From the NCBI GenBank assembly GCA_963846565.1, contig CAWJWL010000001.1, positions 514,462 through 578,461 on the forward strand: a DNA stretch of 64,000 nt. Reading direction: 5' to 3'. A program made the translations under genes and the position numbers. This document shows, one piece after another, positions 42,657-52,022 of the stretch. The notes beneath the pieces are model-generated. The model did no database searches. It was not told the DNA's origin and saw only the letters and a program-made list of their open reading frames with translations. This DNA comes from WHSW01 sp963846565. GTDB taxonomy: Bacteria; Actinomycetota; Thermoleophilia; Solirubrobacterales; 70-9. Position 1 is the stretch's first letter; every line of letters starts with the position of its first letter.

Positions 42657-44323
42657 ACCTCCACCACGACGGGCAGGATCATCGGTCGGCGTCTGAGGCG
42701 CTCGTAGACGAACTTCGCGATGTCGTCGTGGAGGTCCTGCTGGAGGCCGACTGCCTCGACCGCCCCGTCCTTCGCGGAATGGCCGATCGACTCCTCGACC
42801 ACGCGGCGGAGCTCCTCGACCAGTCCATCGGCCGCCTCCTCCTCGAGGAAAGGGACACCCCGGAAGATGATCTCCGGCGCGGCGACCGATGCGCCGTTCT
42901 CCGAGGAGACGGTGGCTACGACGATGAAGATGCCGTCCGCGGAGAGCATCCGGCGGTCGCGCAGGGCGACGTCGTCCGGGTCGCCGATGTCGACGCCGTC
43001 GACGAAGATCATCCCGGCCTGGCCGTCCTCGTCGGCAAAGCGAGCGCCCTTGGAGTCGATCTCGAGCGCGACGCCGTTGCGACCGCGGAAGACGTTCCCC
43101 GGATCGATCCCGATCGCCTCGGCGAGGTCGCCGTGCAGGCGCAGCCGGCGGTGATCGCCGTGAGCGGGGAGCACGTATCGGGGCTTGGTCAGGTTGAGCA
43201 TCAGCTTGAGCTCCTCCTGCCATCCGTGTCCGGACGCGTGAATCGGCGCGTCCGCGGCGGTCACGACGCTGGCACCGATCTGGAAGATGCGGTCGATCGT
43301 CTCGTTGACCGAGCGTTCGTTACCCGGGATCGGCGTCGCCGAGAAGACGACAGTGTCGCCCGAGTGCAGGTCGATGTCGCGATGATCGCCGTGGGCCATC
43401 CGGCGCAGGGCCGAGAGCGGCTCCCCTTGGCTGCCGGTTGAGATCGCGATCACCTTCTCGTCGGGGAAGCTCTCGATCTCCTTCGGCTGGATCAGGATGC
43501 CGTCGGGCGCATTCACGATCCCGAGGTTGGAGGCGATGTTGAAGTTCTTGCGCATCGAGCGGCCGACGAGCGAGACGCGCCGGTCCAGGGCCGCGGCGGC
43601 GTCGATCACCTGCTGCACCCGGTGGAGATTGGAGGCGAAGCAGGTGACGATGATGCGGCCGTCGACGCGGCCGAAGGTCTCCAGCAGCGCCGGGCCGACC
43701 GACGACTCGGAGGGCGCGACACCGGGTCTGTCGGCGTTGGTCGAGTCGCCGAAAAGGCACAGCAGCCCCTCGCGGCCGAGCTCCGCCAGCCGCGAGATGT
43801 CGGCGGGCACGCCGCCGACCGGCGTCTGGTCGAACTTGTAGTCCCCGGTGCAGAGCACCGTCCCGAGCGAGGTCGTCAGCGCGACCGCGCGCGAGTCCGG
43901 GATCGAGTGCGACATATGGACCATCTCGAGCTCGAACGGACCCGCGTTGTGGGTGTCCCCCGGCCCGATCACCTCGAGCGGCGCATCGCGAATCTTGTGC
44001 TCCTCGAGCTTCGAGCGCACGAGCCCGATCGTCAGCGCGCCGCCGAGGATCACGGGCGGCAGGCCAATCTCACGCAATACGTACGGGAGCGCCCCCACGT
44101 GGTCCTCATGCCCGTGGGTGAGGATGATCGCCTCGATGTCGTCGGCGCGCTCGCGCAGCATCGAGAAATCGGGCAGCACGAGGTCGATGCCGAGCATCTC
44201 GGCGGTCGGGAACATCAGGCCCGTGTCGACGAGGACAATCCGCCCCTCGTGCTCGACGACGGTCATGTTCTTGCCGATCTCCCCTAGCCCTCCGAGCGGG
44301 AGAATGCGCACGGACTCGCTCAA
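42653..44323 (-). CDS. rnj: Ribonuclease J
   Basis: A 556-residue metallo-beta-lactamase/beta-CASP nuclease with 5'-3' exonuclease and endonuclease activity in mRNA decay and rRNA maturation. Motifs include LGGLGEIGKNM, the zinc-binding LTHGHEDHVGALP, SHSIPDS, GDSTNADRPG, the beta-CASP GSQGEP and the late HASGHGWQEEL. The start is a TTG overlapping the dapA stop as TTGA. The dapA-rnj pairing is typical of actinobacteria. Confidence 0.95.
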   Translation of the reverse strand: MSESVRILPLGGLGEIGKNMTVVEHEGRIVLVDTGLMFPTAEMLGIDLVLPDFSMLRERADDIEAIILTHGHEDHVGALPYVLREIGLPPVILGGALTIGLVRSKLEEHKIRDAPLEVIGPGDTHNAGPFELEMVHMSHSIPDSRAVALTTSLGTVLCTGDYKFDQTPVGGVPADISRLAELGREGLLCLFGDSTNADRPGVAPSESSVGPALLETFGRVDGRIIVTCFASNLHRVQQVIDAAAALDRRVSLVGRSMRKNFNIASNLGIVNAPDGILIQPKEIESFPDEKVIAISTGSQGEPLSALRRMAHGDHRDIDLHSGDTVVFSATPIPGNERSVNETIDRIFQIGASVVTAADAPIHASGHGWQEELKLMLNLTKPRYVLPAHGDHRRLRLHGDLAEAIGIDPGNVFRGRNGVALEIDSKGARFADEDGQAGMIFVDGVDIGDPDDVALRDRRMLSADGIFIVVATVSSENGASVAAPEIIFRGVPFLEEEAADGLVEELRRVVEESIGHSAKDGAVEAVGLQQDLHDDIAKFVYERLRRRPMILPVVVEV

Positions 44324-45204
44324 GCGGCGACCTCGTCCCGAAGCCGGTCGAGCGCTTCGAGAGCGCCTTCGACTGCGCCGCGCTCCGACGGAGACGCCGG
44401 CACCATCGGCAGGCGCAGATACGGCTCGATCACCCCGCGCAAACCGAGCGCGGTCTTCACCGGGATCGGGTTCGCCGTCACGGCCAGGGCCGCGTAGACG
44501 GGCCGCAACGCGTCATCGATTCGCCGCGCGCGCTCCGTCTCGCCACTGCCGAATGCGTCGTAGATCGCCCGCATCTGCGGACCGGCGACGTGCGAAGCCA
44601 CCAGGATCCCTCCCGGTCCGCCGAGCTCGAGCGTGCGCAGGAAGACGTCGTCGTTTCCGGCGAGGATCGCGAGCCCCTCGACCGGCGCGAGGTCGTCGTT
44701 GTTCGCCTGCTTGACGGCGACGACGTTGACGTTGTCCGCCGCGATCTGGGCGAGCAGATCCGGGTCCATGTTGATCACCGAGCGCGACGGGATGTTGTAG
44801 AGGACGACCGGCGCTTTCCCCGCCGCCTCCGCGACTGCGGCGAAGTGCGCGCGCAGGCCGGTCCGATTCGGCTTGTTGTAGTACGGCGTGACAGCGAGCA
44901 CGGCGTGCGCCCCGGCCGCCACGGAGCGCTCGGTCAGCTCGGCCGAGTGGCGGGTGTCGTTGGAGCCGGTCCCGGCGATCACGGTCGCCTCGCCGCCGAT
45001 CTCCTCGAGCACGGCGCCGAGCAGGGCGAGCTTCTCGTCGTCCGACAGCGTCGGCGACTCGCCGGTCGTGCCGGCGACGACGACGCCGTGCGAGCCGTTC
45101 TCGACCAGATATCGGGCCAGCGCGCGGCCGGCGTCGAGGTCGAGCGCGCCCTCGGCGTCGAACGGCGAGACCATCGCGGTGAGTACACCCTTGAGCTCGA
45201 CCAT
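44320..45204 (-). CDS. dapA: 4-hydroxy-tetrahydrodipicolinate synthase
   Basis: A 294-residue TIM-barrel lyase that condenses pyruvate with aspartate semialdehyde, the first committed step to diaminopimelate and lysine. GTTGESPTL, the catalytic Tyr in VTPYYNKPN, YNIPSRSV and the Schiff-base Lys in VAVKQAN are present. It lies between the amidase (3-base gap) and RNase J (4-base overlap). With dapB, dapF and the DapL-like gene it gives most of the pathway within this window. Confidence 0.95.
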   Translation of the reverse strand: MVELKGVLTAMVSPFDAEGALDLDAGRALARYLVENGSHGVVVAGTTGESPTLSDDEKLALLGAVLEEIGGEATVIAGTGSNDTRHSAELTERSVAAGAHAVLAVTPYYNKPNRTGLRAHFAAVAEAAGKAPVVLYNIPSRSVINMDPDLLAQIAADNVNVVAVKQANNDDLAPVEGLAILAGNDDVFLRTLELGGPGGILVASHVAGPQMRAIYDAFGSGETERARRIDDALRPVYAALAVTANPIPVKTALGLRGVIEPYLRLPMVPASPSERGAVEGALEALDRLRDEVAA

Positions 45205-45207
45205 GGC

Positions 45208-46659
45208 CTAAGTATCGCTTCCGGCGAAGACGGGTGGCGTGCGATCCGCCCAGGGGTGGGCGCGCTCGAGCTCGGCGGCGACGCGGATCAGCAGGTCCTC
45301 GCGGCCGAGCTGGGCGATCAGCTGGACGCCGATCGGCAGCCCGTCCTCGTCCCAGTGCAACGGCAGCGAGATCGCCGGCTGGCCGGTCGCGTTGTAGGCG
45401 CCGGCGAACGCGGCCGTGACCTTGGCCCGCTCGATTGCCCGCATCGGGTCGTCGCCGGAATCGTCGTACGTCCCCAGCGGCGGGGGCGGTTCGCCGAGCG
45501 TCGGCGTAAGGAGCAGATCGAAGCCCTCGTCCTCGTACCAGTTGGCGACCATGCGCGACATCAGCTGATGGCGGTTGATCGCGCCCAGGTACTCGGCCGC
45601 CTCGATCCCGTGTCCCTCCTGGGCGAGCGCCCAGGTGAGCGGCTCGACATCGGCTTCGACCAGGTCGCGGCCGAGCAGGCGCGAGAACAGGGCGAGGCTC
45701 GCCGCCTGCCCCGCTGCCCACCGGACCATGAACGTCTCGACCAGCTCCATCTCCTCGAAGCCTCCGGGCCGTGATTGTTCGACCGAGTGCCCGAGCCCTT
45801 CGAGCATCGTCGCGGCGGCCCGCGTCGCCTCGACCACGGTCGGATGGACCTCGATCCCGGCGAGCGACTCGACGGCGACGCCGATCCGCAGGCGCCCGCC
45901 GCCCTCAAAGAGCTCATCGGCATAGGGACGAAGGGGCGGTGGCGCCACGTATGGATCCCCGGGCGCGGGGCCGTGGACCGCGTCGAGCATCCGGGCGGTG
46001 TCGCGAACCGACCGCGAGACGATCAACTCGCAAACGAGCCCCGAGAGGCTGTCGCCGACGAGCGGCCCCTCGCTGATCCGTTGCCGACTCGGCTTCAGAC
46101 CCACGAGACCGCAGGCGCTGGCGGGGATGCGGATCGACCCGCCGCCGTCGTTGGCGTGGGCGATCGGCACCATCCCGGAGGCGACCGCTGCGGCAGCGCC
46201 GCCGCTGGATCCGCCGGTCGAGCGCTCGACGTTCCAGGGGTTGCGGCTTGGGCCGTAGGCGTCGGGCTCGGTCGTCGGGAGGATGCCGAGCTCGGGCGTG
46301 TTCGTCTTCCCGACCGTCACCAGGCCGGCATCGCGAAAGCGCGCCCCGAGGTAGGTATCCATCGGAGCCCGAAAGCCGGCGTCCTTGAGCACCTGCATGC
46401 CCATGTGAAGCGGCTGGCCGGCGAGCGCGGCGCCGATGTCCTTGAACAGGAACGGCACGCCCCTGAACGGCCCTTCCGGAAGCGAGTTCGAGGCGGCTGC
46501 CCTGCCCTCCTCGAAGAGTGGGTGGATAACCGCGTTCAGCTCCGGGTTGACGGCTTCGACCCGCTCGATCGCGGCCTCGGTGAGCTCAACGGGCGAGGCG
46601 TCGCCGGCGCGCACGAGCTCCGCCTGCGCGGTCGCGTCGAGTCTGGCGAGGTCGTCCAC
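45208..46659 (-). CDS. Amidase (amidase-signature family)
   Basis: A 483-residue amidase-signature hydrolase with the Ser-cisSer-Lys triad: Lys in PFLFKDIG, cis-Ser in STGGSSGGAAAAVASGM, and the nucleophile in GGSIRIPASACGLVGLKPS. The GTG start overlaps the dapB TAG as TAGTG. It resembles general amidases and GatA, but no gatB or gatC neighbour is present, so a free amide-hydrolysing role is more likely. Its place within the dap genes is suggestive of nitrogen or cell-wall metabolism but not proof. Confidence 0.9.
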   Translation of the reverse strand: MDDLARLDATAQAELVRAGDASPVELTEAAIERVEAVNPELNAVIHPLFEEGRAAASNSLPEGPFRGVPFLFKDIGAALAGQPLHMGMQVLKDAGFRAPMDTYLGARFRDAGLVTVGKTNTPELGILPTTEPDAYGPSRNPWNVERSTGGSSGGAAAAVASGMVPIAHANDGGGSIRIPASACGLVGLKPSRQRISEGPLVGDSLSGLVCELIVSRSVRDTARMLDAVHGPAPGDPYVAPPPLRPYADELFEGGGRLRIGVAVESLAGIEVHPTVVEATRAAATMLEGLGHSVEQSRPGGFEEMELVETFMVRWAAGQAASLALFSRLLGRDLVEADVEPLTWALAQEGHGIEAAEYLGAINRHQLMSRMVANWYEDEGFDLLLTPTLGEPPPPLGTYDDSGDDPMRAIERAKVTAAFAGAYNATGQPAISLPLHWDEDGLPIGVQLIAQLGREDLLIRVAAELERAHPWADRTPPVFAGSDT

Positions 46660-47327
46660 TAGAGCAACGTCTCGAGCCCGACCGTCAGCGGTTGCTCGAG
46701 CGTGCCGACGCGCCGCACGGCAAGCAGCACGCCGGGCATGAACGAGCGGCGGTCGATCGAGTCGTGGCGGATGGTCAGCGTCTGACCCTCGGCGCCGAAG
46801 ACGACCTCCTGATGGGCGACGAGTCCGGGAAGCCGGATCGAGTGGATCGGCTCGTGGACGTTTCCGCCGGCGGCGCCGATCAGCTCGGCGGTCCGACTCG
46901 CCGTGCCCGATGGCGCATCGAGCTTGCGGTCGTGGTGAAGCTCGACGATCTCGCACTCGGGCATGTGCGCGGCGGCCTCGGCGGCAAAGCGCATCATCAG
47001 CACCGCGCCGATCGCGAAGTTGGGCGCGACGAATGCCCTCGGGCCATCGGCGGCCTCGGCTGCGGAGCGCAGCGCGTCGAGGTCGAACCCGGTGGTGCCG
47101 ACGACGACGTGCACCCCGGCCTCCAGGCAGGCGGTGGCGTTCGTCAGGGCGGTATCGGGCCGGGTGAAGTCGACGACGACGTCGGCGTCTCCGAGCAGTT
47201 CAAGGAGCTCCGTTCCGAGCGCCGGATCGGCGCGGCCGGCGAGCTCCATGTCGTCCGCTCCCTCGACGGCCTCGCAGACCGCCTCCCCCATCCGACCTGC
47301 GGCGCCCGAGGCGACTACGCGGATCAC
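46659..47327 (-). CDS. dapB: 4-hydroxy-tetrahydrodipicolinate reductase
   Basis: A 222-residue NAD(P)H-dependent reductase, the second step of diaminopimelate synthesis. The nucleotide-binding GAAGRMG, VVGTTGF, APNFAIGAVLMM and the catalytic ELHHDRKLDAPSGTA are all present. It is somewhat shorter than the usual 245 or so residues. The GTG start overlaps the M16 protease stop (GTGA), and its stop overlaps the amidase start. Confidence 0.95.
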   Translation of the reverse strand: MIRVVASGAAGRMGEAVCEAVEGADDMELAGRADPALGTELLELLGDADVVVDFTRPDTALTNATACLEAGVHVVVGTTGFDLDALRSAAEAADGPRAFVAPNFAIGAVLMMRFAAEAAAHMPECEIVELHHDRKLDAPSGTASRTAELIGAAGGNVHEPIHSIRLPGLVAHQEVVFGAEGQTLTIRHDSIDRRSFMPGVLLAVRRVGTLEQPLTVGLETLL

Positions 47328-48670
47328 GCCACCAGTGCTTGGCTGACGTGCCCGACGGCGTCGCGAAAGCGCCCTTCGTCCGGCCCGACGCAGGCGGCGG
47401 CGAGCGAGTCCGGCGCGTAGAAGTCCCCGGCCAGCTCGGCCACCTCTTCGAGGGTCACCGCGTCGACGCGGGCGAGCATCTCGTCGAGCGACTCGAGTGG
47501 TAGCCCGAAGAGGATCCCGCGCGCGATCCGGGCCATCCGCGAGCCGGTCGCCTCGAGCCCGAGGACCATGCGGCCCTTGACGTGCTCCTTCGCCCGCGCG
47601 AGCTCGTCATCGGTGACGCCCTCGGCGTGGAGCTTCGCGACCTCGCGGCCGATGATCTCGCACGCCTCTGCGACGTTGTCCGCGCGCGTCCCGACGTACA
47701 TCGCGACCGCGCCCTGGTCGATGTACTGCTCCGTGTAGGAGCCGACGGAGTACGCGAGGCCGCGCTTCTCCCGCACCTCGCGGAAGAGTCGCGAGGAGAC
47801 GGAGCCGCCGAAGATCGAGTCGAGGATCCCGAGCGCGAAGCGGCGGTCGTCCCCGCGTGGGATCCCGTGACCGCCGAAACAGATGTGGTACTGCTCGGTC
47901 TCCTTGGGATAGAAGAGCAGGCGGCTGGCGGGCTCGGCGCTTGCCCCGTTGCCGTCCCCCGCTCCGTTCGCGGAGGACACGGAGCCGAACTTGGCCTGCG
48001 CGAGCTCGACGATCCCATCGTGGTCGACGTGTCCCGCCGCGGCGACGACGATGTTGTCCGCCGTGTAGCGGGAGTCGTGATAGCCGGCGATGTCGGGGAC
48101 GGGGATCGAGCCGATCACATCGGCGCGACCGAGCACCCGGCGCCCGAGGGGATGGTCGCCGTGGATCGCCTCCGCGAGCACGTCGTGGACGCGATCTGAG
48201 GGCTCGTCCTCGTACATCGCGATCTCCTCGAGCACGACCTCGCGCTCGGAGTCGATCTCATCCGGCGGCAGTGCCGGAGCGAGGAGCATCTCGCTCATGA
48301 GGCCGAACGCCTCGCCGGTGTGCTCGTCGAGCAGGCGGGCGTAGAGGTGCGTGGACTCCTTGCTGGTCGCGGCGTTGGTCGCCGCCCCCATCCCGTCCCA
48401 GGCCTCGGAGATCTCGATCGCCGAGTGGCGCTCGGTGCCCTTGAAGAGCAGGTGCTCGAGGAAGTGCGAGACGCCCGCCTGGGCGGGATCCTCGTCGCGG
48501 GAGCCCGTCCGGACCCACATGCCGAGCGCGACCGAGCGCACCGCGGGGACCGTCTCCGTGACGACCCGAAGGCCGGAGTCGAGCTCTGAGAGCCTCACCC
48601 CTTCGGGAAGGCCCGCCGGCTCCTCCGCTTCGCGTCCGGGGCCGGCGGGGTTTTCCGAACCTTCAACCAT
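47324..48670 (-). CDS. M16 family zinc peptidase
   Basis: A 448-residue processing-peptidase-like protein. The inverted zinc motif is SHFLEHLLFKGT, with the downstream Glu in VVLEEIAMYEDEP. A second, inactive M16-type half follows (FGGSVSSRLFREVREKRGLAYSVGSY). A gene of this type directly after pnp is a common actinobacterial arrangement. It begins six bases after the pnp stop and overlaps dapB by four. Confidence 0.93.
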   Translation of the reverse strand: MVEGSENPAGPGREAEEPAGLPEGVRLSELDSGLRVVTETVPAVRSVALGMWVRTGSRDEDPAQAGVSHFLEHLLFKGTERHSAIEISEAWDGMGAATNAATSKESTHLYARLLDEHTGEAFGLMSEMLLAPALPPDEIDSEREVVLEEIAMYEDEPSDRVHDVLAEAIHGDHPLGRRVLGRADVIGSIPVPDIAGYHDSRYTADNIVVAAAGHVDHDGIVELAQAKFGSVSSANGAGDGNGASAEPASRLLFYPKETEQYHICFGGHGIPRGDDRRFALGILDSIFGGSVSSRLFREVREKRGLAYSVGSYTEQYIDQGAVAMYVGTRADNVAEACEIIGREVAKLHAEGVTDDELARAKEHVKGRMVLGLEATGSRMARIARGILFGLPLESLDEMLARVDAVTLEEVAELAGDFYAPDSLAAACVGPDEGRFRDAVGHVSQALVA

Positions 48671-48676
48671 TCAGCG

Positions 48677-50956
48677 CTAGAGGCGCTCGCGGTCGCGACC
48701 GCCGCGTCCGCTGCCGCCGCCGCCGTCACGACCGCCGCGTCCGCCGCGATCGCCACCGTTGCGACCACCGCGTCCACCGCGGCCACCGCCGCCGCCCATG
48801 GTCGGGTCGCCGGTGCCCATCGCGGAGAGCTCCTCCGGTGACTTGCCGGCGATCGCCGGGTCCTCGGAGAGGCGCAGTCCGATGCGGCCGCGCTCGCGGT
48901 CGACCTCGGCCACCGTGACGTCGATCTCGTCGCCCGCCGTGAGGACGTCCTCGACCGCTCCAACCCGCTCACCGGGCTTCACGTTCGAGATGTGCAGGAG
49001 ACCGTCGGTCCCCTTGACCAGCTCGACGAACGCGCCGAAGGTGGTCGTCTTCACGACCTTGCCCTTGAACGTGTCGCCGATCTTGGCCTCGCGGGTCATC
49101 GACTCGATCCGCTTGATCACGCCGTCGACGAGGGCGCCGCTGGGCGCGTACACGCGCACCGTGCCGTCGTCGTCGATGTCGATCTCGGCCTCGAACTCCT
49201 CCTGCATGCCGCGGATCGTCTCGCCGCCCTTGCCGATGACGGCGCCGATCTTCTCCGGGTCGATCTTGATCGTCTCGATCGCCGGTGCGTACACCGAGAG
49301 CTTCTCGCGCGGCTCGGAGATCGCCTCGTCCATCTTGCCGAGGATGAACAGCCGTCCCTCGCGGGCCTGCTCGAGCGCGTCGGTGAGGATCTCGAACGTG
49401 ACGCCCGTGATCTTGATGTCCATCTGCAGGGCGGTGATCCCGTCCTTGGTGCCGGCGACCTTGAAGTCCATGTCGCCGAGGTGATCCTCGACGCCGGCGA
49501 TGTCGGTGAGGACGATGTAGTCGTCCCCCTCCTTGATCAGGCCCATCGCGACGCCCGCGACGGGCGCGCTGACCGGAACACCGGCCGCCTGGAGGGCCAT
49601 CGAGGAGGCGCAGACCGAGCCCATCGACGAGGACCCGTTCGACTCGAGCGTGTCGGAGACCGCGCGGATCACGTACGGGAACTCTTCCTCGTCCGGGATC
49701 GTCGGCTCGAGCGCCCGCTCGGCGAGCGCGCCGTGGCCGATGTCGCGGCGCTTCGGCCCGCGCATGAAACCCGCCTCCCCGACCGAGAAGGGCGGGAAGT
49801 TGTAGTGGTGCCAGAAGCGCTTCGTCTCCTGCAGGCCGAGGTTGTCGACCTTCATGTCCATCCGCGTCGTGCCGAGCGCGACGCTCGACATGATCTGCGT
49901 CTCGCCACGGGTGAACAGCGCCGAGCCGTGAACGCGCGGGGCGATGTCGACCTCGGTCTCGATCGGCCGGATCTCGTCCTGGGCGCGACCGTCCGGCCGC
50001 TTCTTGTCGACGGCGATCGCCTTGCGGATGGTGTCCTTCTCGAGCGCCGCGAAGGCCGCCGTCACCTCGGCGGACTTGGCCACGTCGGCCTCTTCATCGT
50101 CGGACTCCGGGACGAGTGACGCGACAACGTCGGCGCCGACCGCGTCGATCGCCTCATAGCGCTCGAGCTTGCCCTCGGTGGCGATCGCGTCGATGAGCGC
50201 CTGGCCGTGAGAGGAGCGGATCTGCTCGATCAGCGACTCGTCGACCTTCGGCGCCTCGACCTCGACCTTGTCCTTGCCGACCTTCGACTGGAGCTCCCCC
50301 ATCAGTGCGACGAGCTTCTTGATCTCGCCGTGGGCGATGTCGAGCGCGTCGAGCACCTCGGCCTCGGTGACGCCGTCGGCGCCGCACTCGACCATCAGGA
50401 TCGCCTCGTCGGTGCCGGAAACGATCAGGTCCATCTCGAGATCGGAGAGCGTCTCCTCCTCCGGATTGACGACGAAGTCGCCGTCGAGCTTGCCGACGCG
50501 TACGGCGCCGACCAGCTTGGCGACCGGGATCGGCGAGATCGCGAGCGCCGCGGAGGCGCCGTTCATCGCCAGGATGTCGTAAGGGTGTACGTGGTCGACC
50601 GACATCGGCTGCGCCACGAGCTGGGTCTCGTAATGCCAGCCCTTGGGGAACAGCGGCCGGATCGGCCGGTCGATCATGCGCGCGGTCAGGGTCGCCTTCT
50701 CGCCCGCCCTCGCCTCACGGCGGAAGAACGAACCGGGGACCTTGCCGGCCGCGTAGTGCTTCTCCTCGACGTCGACGGTCAGTGGGAGGAAGTCGACATC
50801 GCGCAGGTTGCCCATCGTCGCGGTGCAGAGGACCATCGTGTCGCCGGAGCGCACGACGACGGCGCCGCCCGCCTGACGGGCGAGCTTGCCGGTCTCGAAC
50901 GAGATCTCCTTGCCACCGATCTCGGCCGCGACACGGGTCACGTCAAACATGCTCAT
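48677..50956 (-). CDS. pnp: Polynucleotide phosphorylase
   Basis: A 759-residue 3'-5' phosphorolytic exoribonuclease and RNA polymerase. Two RNase PH domains are seen (FFRREARAGEKATLTARMIDRP; FMRGPKRRDIGHGALAERAL; CASSMALQAAGVP), then a KH domain (IGAVIGKGGETIRGMQ) and an S1 domain (GKVVKTTTFGAFVELVKGTDG). The C-terminal 40 residues are an RGG-rich tail (GGRGGRGGRNGGDRGGRGG), likely RNA-binding. It starts with ATG at 50956 behind a two-hairpin leader. Confidence 0.97.
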   Translation of the reverse strand: MSMFDVTRVAAEIGGKEISFETGKLARQAGGAVVVRSGDTMVLCTATMGNLRDVDFLPLTVDVEEKHYAAGKVPGSFFRREARAGEKATLTARMIDRPIRPLFPKGWHYETQLVAQPMSVDHVHPYDILAMNGASAALAISPIPVAKLVGAVRVGKLDGDFVVNPEEETLSDLEMDLIVSGTDEAILMVECGADGVTEAEVLDALDIAHGEIKKLVALMGELQSKVGKDKVEVEAPKVDESLIEQIRSSHGQALIDAIATEGKLERYEAIDAVGADVVASLVPESDDEEADVAKSAEVTAAFAALEKDTIRKAIAVDKKRPDGRAQDEIRPIETEVDIAPRVHGSALFTRGETQIMSSVALGTTRMDMKVDNLGLQETKRFWHHYNFPPFSVGEAGFMRGPKRRDIGHGALAERALEPTIPDEEEFPYVIRAVSDTLESNGSSSMGSVCASSMALQAAGVPVSAPVAGVAMGLIKEGDDYIVLTDIAGVEDHLGDMDFKVAGTKDGITALQMDIKITGVTFEILTDALEQAREGRLFILGKMDEAISEPREKLSVYAPAIETIKIDPEKIGAVIGKGGETIRGMQEEFEAEIDIDDDGTVRVYAPSGALVDGVIKRIESMTREAKIGDTFKGKVVKTTTFGAFVELVKGTDGLLHISNVKPGERVGAVEDVLTAGDEIDVTVAEVDRERGRIGLRLSEDPAIAGKSPEELSAMGTGDPTMGGGGGRGGRGGRNGGDRGGRGGRDGGGGSGRGGRDRERL

Positions 50957-50975
50957 GTATTCGTTTTTTCCTTTC

Positions 50976-51024
50976 GGCAGCCCGGATGGCTACCAGCGTT
51001 TCCAGAACCTCTAGTTCTCTAACG
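50976..51024 (-). promoter_or_regulatory. Two-hairpin leader upstream of pnp
   Basis: On the minus strand a nested hairpin (CGTT/AACG around AGAAC/GTTCT, 51024-50997) is followed by a 7-pair hairpin GGTAGCC/GGCTGCC (50994-50976) and then GAAAGGAA before the ATG. A U-G pair in the second stem is retained only on this strand. pnp leaders are classic autoregulation targets, and an actinobacterial pnp RNA motif is known; identity with it was not established. Confidence 0.45.
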
Positions 51025-51033
51025 GGAAGGATC

Positions 51034-51507
51034 TTACAAGGGGTCGCCGAGCGGTTGCCCGTCGCGGAAGGCCGCGGGCGTGCCGGTGATACCCGCCCTG
51101 ATCCCGCTCGCGAAGTCGCGATGAATCCGCTCTGCGACGCCGTCGCTGCGACGATCCGCGTCGAAGCGGGCGAGATCCAGGGCGAGCTCCTCGGCGCGCC
51201 GCCACAGGTGCGGATCGTCCTGGTGCCCCTGATCGGCATAGATCGAGTCCACCATCGCCCAGAAGGCTTCCGGCCCCTGCAGGGCCGCGGCCTCGGCGGC
51301 CGCGTGGAGCGCGGGTGATCGGGGGCGCTTGGAGCCGATCGGGAAATGGCGGAAGCAGAGCCGCAGCGGCCGCCGGCGAAGCTCTGCCCACGTCGCCGCA
51401 CACGCCGGGCAGGCGAGGTCGAGGTAGAGAATCGTCTCGGGGCCGACCCCGCGGACGTGATCGTCCGCGCCGAGCGGCGGGACGCGGGCGCTGGTGAGGT
51501 CAGACAC
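51034..51507 (-). CDS. DsbA/thioredoxin-fold oxidoreductase
   Basis: A 157-residue protein from GTG, with no signal peptide. The redox motif is CPAC (in LDLACPACAATW), and the cis-Pro loop is GITGTPAAF. A helical insertion lies between them (LHAAAEAAALQGPEAFW), typical of DsbA/FrnE-like proteins. It is cytoplasmic by sequence. It lies between a peroxiredoxin gene and pnp and may supply reducing power to the former, though this is inference. Confidence 0.82.
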   Translation of the reverse strand: MSDLTSARVPPLGADDHVRGVGPETILYLDLACPACAATWAELRRRPLRLCFRHFPIGSKRPRSPALHAAAEAAALQGPEAFWAMVDSIYADQGHQDDPHLWRRAEELALDLARFDADRRSDGVAERIHRDFASGIRAGITGTPAAFRDGQPLGDPL

Positions 51508-51558
51508 TCACGTGCGCCCGCAACTTCATCTCGGGCACCCGCAAAACTCGCGTAAGCA

Positions 51559-52011
51559 CTACTCGTCGAGGGCGTCGAAGATCAGGTTGGCACCGGGGAT
51601 CGTCAGCGGCGTCTCCTCGGCGTGCACCCACTCGACCACGCCATCCTCGTCGATGAGGACGAGGGAGCGGTTGGGCGTGCCCCAGTCGTGGAGGTAGGCG
51701 CCGTATGCATCGGCCACCCCGCCCTTCGGGTGAAAGTCGGCGAGCAGCGGCATCTCGAGCCCGAGCTGCTTGCGGAAGGCGTTGTGAACCCAGCTGCCAT
51801 CGGTCGAGACCCCGACCAGCTCCGCCCCACGCTCGCGGATCTCGCCAAGGACCTCCTGGTAGATCGAGAGCTGGTCGGAGCAGACCGGGCTGAAGTCGTT
51901 GGGGTAGAAGCAGAGCAACACCTTGCTTCCGGCGAAGTCGGCGAGGCTGACGGGCTCGCCCCGGTGGTTCGGGAGCGTGAACGCGGGCGCCTTGGTCCCC
52001 GGCTCGATCAC
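51559..52011 (-). CDS. Peroxiredoxin (AhpE/BCP-like, one-Cys type)
   Basis: A 150-residue thiol peroxidase from GTG. The peroxidatic Cys is in FSPVCSDQ, after FYPNDFS. There is no resolving Cys a few residues later, in contrast to the peroxiredoxin at 3538-4005, so it is probably a one-Cys enzyme using an external reductant. It begins 11 bases after the rpsO stop, an unusual partner within the rpsO-pnp interval. Confidence 0.87.
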   Translation of the reverse strand: MIEPGTKAPAFTLPNHRGEPVSLADFAGSKVLLCFYPNDFSPVCSDQLSIYQEVLGEIRERGAELVGVSTDGSWVHNAFRKQLGLEMPLLADFHPKGGVADAYGAYLHDWGTPNRSLVLIDEDGVVEWVHAEETPLTIPGANLIFDALDE

Positions 52012-52022
52012 CGGCGGGACCT

